Source of the DNA: Gammaproteobacteria bacterium
GTDB lineage: Bacteria; Pseudomonadota; Gammaproteobacteria; Tenderiales; Tenderiaceae
NCBI GenBank assembly: GCA_016200485.1
Contig: JACQEP010000011.1
Location: 1-64,000 of the forward strand
Direction of reading: 5' to 3'
Length of the DNA: 64,000 nucleotides
Positions 63,247-64,000 of the stretch are shown in pieces; position 1 is the stretch's first letter; every line of letters starts with the position of its first letter. The notes beneath the pieces were generated by a model that was not told the DNA's origin, did no database searches, and saw only the letters and a program-made list of their open reading frames with translations. The translations under genes were made by a program, and so were the position numbers.

Positions 63247-64000
63247 TTAGGACTTAAAGTGCGACACCAGAGTTTTTAGATTGACGCTGACCTTTTCAAG
63301 GTCCTCACCGGTACGCGCCAATTGCTGGCCACGGGTACTGGTCTGTTCAGTCAACATGCGGATATTCAACACATTACGACTGATCTCGGCCGATACCGCA
63401 CTTTGTTCTTCCGCCGCACTGGCAATTTGGGTGTTCATATCATTAATCACCGTCACTTCATTGGTGATCGATTCCAATGCCTTGCCTGCACGCTCTGCCT
63501 GCTCTACACAGTGCTCTGCCTTCTCTTCACCACGCTGCATCGCATTGACCGCCTGCTGTGCTCCCGTTTGCAAATTCTCGATGATTGCCTGAATCTCTTG
63601 CGTCGAGCGTTGCGTGCGTTGTGCCAGCGCGCGCACTTCATCGGCTACTACGGCAAAACCGCGCCCCTGTTCACCGGCACGCGCCGCTTCGATCGCCGCA
63701 TTTAATGCCAGCAAATTCGTTTGCTCGGCAATATCGCGGATCACTTGCGAAACCTTGCCTATTTCACCGCTTTGCTCTTCCAGAGTTTTGATGGTCACAG
63801 CGGCGCGCTTCACTTCCTCTGCAAGATGATGTATCTCCTCGATCGTGGATTTGACTTCAGCCACACCCTTGGCAGATTCTTCATCGGCATGGCGTGCTGC
63901 TTCCGCCGCGCCAACAGCATTACGTGCCACATCCTGCACAGTAGATGCCATTTCTTCAATCGCGGTCGCCACGGTATCGGTTTCAACTTGCTGCTTGCCC
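63247..64000 (-). CDS. Methyl-accepting chemotaxis protein, C-terminal part
   Basis: The frame runs off the window end, so only the last 250 or so residues are seen. The cytoplasmic signalling hairpin is intact: IRDIAEQTNLLALNAAIEAA then RAGEQGRGFAVVADEVRALA, the CheA/CheW contact tip, flanked by Glu/Gln-rich methylation helices (VETDTVATAIEEMASTVQDV and ESITNEVTVIND). It ends LVSHFKS, with no CheR-tethering pentapeptide. The sensor domain is outside the window, so the signal is unknown. Confidence 0.93.
   Translation of the reverse strand, partial: GKQQVETDTVATAIEEMASTVQDVARNAVGAAEAARHADEESAKGVAEVKSTIEEIHHLAEEVKRAAVTIKTLEEQSGEIGKVSQVIRDIAEQTNLLALNAAIEAARAGEQGRGFAVVADEVRALAQRTQRSTQEIQAIIENLQTGAQQAVNAMQRGEEKAEHCVEQAERAGKALESITNEVTVINDMNTQIASAAEEQSAVSAEISRNVLNIRMLTEQTSTRGQQLARTGEDLEKVSVNLKTLVSHFKS

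Overview
The window looks like chromosomal DNA of a gammaproteobacterium. The support is a LolD/Lol-like envelope apparatus, a BamD next to rluD, CmoM, an ExbB/ExbD/TonB system with a Fiu-like receptor, a complete 2-oxoglutarate dehydrogenase/succinyl-CoA ligase set, SSB and UvrA, and a PEP-CTERM protein. I cannot name the genus from the sequence alone. Families of short palindromic repeats are scattered between genes, as in many environmental gammaproteobacteria.

Layout. 1-0.1 kb: the tail of an IS3-family transposase. 0.35-4.1 kb (minus strand): peptide deformylase, a GcvR-like ACT protein, a ZIP metal transporter, PgeF and RluD. 4.2-8.0 kb (plus): three consecutive BamD-type genes. The last is ordinary BamD; the two before it are longer paralogues whose C-termini carry SPOR-type domains. 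8.1-10.1 kb: nitroreductase, NfeD and SPFH proteins. 10.7-12.8 kb: a large unrecognised protein with NPQPLPP-type motifs. 12.9-19.5 kb: a TetR regulator divergent from a six-gene operon (DUF2141 protein, two FtsX/LolC-type permeases, a LolA-like sorting protein, an outer-membrane barrel, a LolD-type ATPase), probably an envelope lipid or lipoprotein export route.

19.5-28.6 kb (all plus strand): an accessory stretch of small unrelated genes (SHOCT, heavy-metal-binding, serine hydrolases, three VOC proteins, an NTF2-like protein, a C45 acyltransferase, a GyrI-like protein). Between some of them lie hairpins resembling decayed integron attC sites. One serine hydrolase carries two homopolymer frameshifts. 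A separate integron-integrase remnant lies near 56 kb, so the region may be a decayed integron cassette array, but this is an inference.

28.6-45.7 kb: core metabolism and housekeeping (lpdA, sucB, sucA, glnB, nadE, sucD, sucC, a parvulin, a heme-motif HD-GYP sensor, ssb and a YajR-like MFS protein on minus; uvrA on plus). 45.8-51.3 kb (minus): an iron-uptake cluster reading from a Fur-box-like site through a 61-codon leader ORF, hemP, a TonB-dependent receptor, a PKHD dioxygenase, tonB, exbB and exbD. 51.4-57.6 kb: a phosphohexomutase, CsbD, a ChaA-like cation/proton antiporter, a 49-residue membrane protein, a broken ferritin-like gene, a lipoprotein, the broken integron integrase and cmoM. 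57.7-64 kb (minus): a PEP-CTERM exported protein, an RND efflux pump with its adaptor protein, and the end of a chemotaxis receptor running off the window.

Two small genes (hemP, 57 residues; the 49-residue membrane protein) and three broken genes were found by translating the gaps directly.
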